Assembly: GCA_004294445.1 (NCBI GenBank) | Contig: REAZ01000028.1 | Span: 1 to 55,289 of the forward strand | From: Cytophagales bacterium | GTDB taxonomy: Bacteria > Bacteroidota > Bacteroidia > Cytophagales > Thermoflexibacteraceae | DNA: 55,289 bases | Direction: 5' to 3' | Shown: positions 54,210-55,289 of the stretch, piece by piece | How the letters are laid out: each line of letters begins with the position of its first letter | Numbering within the stretch: the first letter of the stretch is position 1 | Position numbers and translations under genes: made by a program | The notes under the pieces: generated by a model | Database searches by the model: none | What the model was told of the DNA's origin: nothing | The model's input: only the letters and a program-made list of their open reading frames with translations

Positions 54210-54893
54210 ATGGAAACACATTTTGTAGATGCCTATACAACTTACACTCTCAAAAATAGCGCACTCAACATCAGAGAGAATGATGTTGCTTTCATTCCTC
54301 ACGAGTATATCCTCAAAAATCCAAATGAGGACATTCCCTACCAAGCAATAAAAGCAGTGTATTTGAGGAAAGAGGCAGGAGAAAGCCAGCACGGAAAATA
54401 TGAGAAAGGCGACTATATTTTTTCATATACCTGCACCATCGATTTTCGCCACCGTAAAAGTATCAAAATAAAAAACTACATCATCAGAAATAACTTCAGT
54501 GTGGACAAAAATGAAAGCTACGAGTATTTTGTAAAGGAATTTATAGAAAAGCTGAAGCAATTTCCAGATATAAAAATCTATGCCTATGAGGGAGCTAAAG
54601 TCAAAGTAATCAATAGAGTAGATAAAATATTTCCAAGCCTGCGAATAGGAAGCTATGTAGTTACTGGCATGAGTCTTTTAAAAGTGGTGGGAAAACTGTT
54701 CCTAAAGTTAACCCCTTTATTGGGCTTTGATGGAGGTGACTTAGTAATGATTGGAATAGGGCTTACGGTGCTGATAGCAATGCAAATTAGTAATTTTTAC
54801 CTCAAGCGTAATGCCCAAATCCTCAATGATGCTCCTATTCCTCCCCAATTTTTCCCTTCTTCAGAAAAAAATGAAAAATTCCTAATGAATTAG
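54210..54893 (+). CDS. Membrane protein with PH-like N-terminal and two C-terminal helices, copy 2
   Basis: This 227-aa protein is homologous to the previous gene along its length. FVKEFIEKLKQFPDIKIYAYEG then KVINRVDKIFPSLRIGSYVV corresponds to FVEALLERLECYPNVRVYVYE then KKLDGFFPTMYVGSAVI in copy 1. The N-terminal DIPYQAIKAVYLRKE resembles a PH-like edge strand. Two helices lie near residues 148-175 and 180-200, and the end is again IPPQFFPS. It is about 200 nt downstream of copy 1, with its own intergenic hairpin. Function unknown. Confidence 0.75.
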   Translation: METHFVDAYTTYTLKNSALNIRENDVAFIPHEYILKNPNEDIPYQAIKAVYLRKEAGESQHGKYEKGDYIFSYTCTIDFRHRKSIKIKNYIIRNNFSVDKNESYEYFVKEFIEKLKQFPDIKIYAYEGAKVKVINRVDKIFPSLRIGSYVVTGMSLLKVVGKLFLKLTPLLGFDGGDLVMIGIGLTVLIAMQISNFYLKRNAQILNDAPIPPQFFPSSEKNEKFLMN

Positions 54894-55038
54894 TTGTAAA
54901 ACTAAAAAATTAGTATTAAATTTGGATTATGAATGATAAATGATGAATTATAAATATGCTAATGATTTGATTATTAATTTATTGCAATTAGATTGTATTC
55001 ATTCATAACTCATAATTTATAACTCATAACTAAAGAAA

Positions 55039-55230
55039 ATGCAACTTAGAAAAGCGGAAGAACAAATCATGCAAGTCTTGTGGGACTTAGAAAAGGGTTT
55101 TGTCAAAGACATTATCGAGAAATTTCCCGAACCAAAGCCTGCCTACAATACGGTAGCTACTTTCATGAAAATATTGGAAGAGAAAGGCTTTTTTGTGTCG
55201 AATATAATCTACCATTCAAATAATATGTAG
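55039..55230 (+). pseudogene. BlaI/MecI/CopY-type regulator, C-terminal half lost
   Basis: The first 50 residues (MQLRKAEEQIMQVLWDLEKG, FVKDIIEKFPEP, PAYNTVATFMKILEEKGF) are the winged-helix DNA-binding domain of BlaI-type repressors, normally about 120 residues long. After KGF the family sequence stops, and unrelated residues lead to a stop at 55228-55230. Neither other frame restores the missing half, so a 3' replacement, such as insertion of a mobile element continuing beyond the window, is likely. The M56/BlaR1 peptidase partner is not visible. Confidence 0.7.
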
Positions 55231-55289
55231 TTAATTCTTCAGTCGGTAGCAGCAAGCCCTGAATATTTTTATAACCTTTAAAATATTGA

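Noticed and set aside
1..55289. CRISPR array, prophage, complete insertion sequence or rRNA operon
   Set aside because: No regularly spaced repeats, phage structural genes, transposase genes or rRNA sequences were seen on either strand.

Overview
The window looks like chromosomal DNA of a Bacteroidota bacterium, most likely from the Cytophagales. Several things point there. Promoters carry the Bacteroidota -7 element TAnnTTTG, with TTTG about 19 nt upstream at tRNA-Trp and at the SRP RNA. Translation starts mostly lack purine-rich Shine-Dalgarno sequences. Family types common in this phylum are present: a GWxTD lipoprotein, head-GIN/DUF2807, PD40-OmpA, an imelysin lipoprotein, a Bacteroidota-type lycopene cyclase and many short-lipobox lipoproteins. 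The DNA is AT-rich and densely coding. I see no rRNA, CRISPR array, prophage or complete insertion sequence.

Layout. 1-7158: a possible short transcript or leader, then cca, a membrane protein, two tandem small secreted paralogues, the pyruvate dehydrogenase E1 beta gene and a large DUF3352-like/beta-propeller protein. 7189-11015: a conserved-looking gene split by one in-frame TAG, then nadC, an SDR oxidoreductase and a GWxTD lipoprotein. 11143-14482: tRNA-Trp, secE, nusG, rplK, rplA, rplJ and rplL, one transcription-translation operon closed by a strong terminator with no rpoB after it. 14602-28101: a large Asp-box (VPS10/BNR) exported protein, a DUF2807 protein, a sugar MFS porter, an unusual 350-aa protein, a VOC protein, an imelysin lipoprotein, glpD, free-Met-sulfoxide reductase, dapB, a PHB-depolymerase-like esterase and truB. 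28112-35900: GH29 alpha-fucosidase, a secreted lipase-like hydrolase, a CPA2 antiporter with USP-like tail, small proteins, a histidine-phosphatase lipoprotein, a cold shock protein and an alkyltransferase-like protein. 35902-42564 (minus): penicillin acylase, a thioredoxin-SPOR fusion, Lnt and a PD40-OmpA protein, an envelope-directed block. 42822-45663: GT2, DUF3108 and lycopene cyclase. 45683-48067: an accessory island with a nested palindromic repeat and a two-gene type II restriction-modification system. 48162-51070 (minus): a 2-TM protein, a FkbM-like methyltransferase, endonuclease III and a transaldolase-like aldolase. 51155-52974: SRP RNA and a soluble GAF histidine kinase with its single-domain response regulator. 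53249-55289: two tandem paralogous membrane proteins with the scar of a third copy, and a BlaI-type regulator that loses its C-terminal half near the window end.

Most of the window is ordinary core genome. The parts most worth a second look are the amber-split gene at 7189-7872, the restriction-modification island with its nested palindrome, the duplicated PH-like/2-TM family at 53249-54893, the 350-aa protein at 20286, the thioredoxin-SPOR fusion, and the ribosomal-protein operon cut off from rpoBC.
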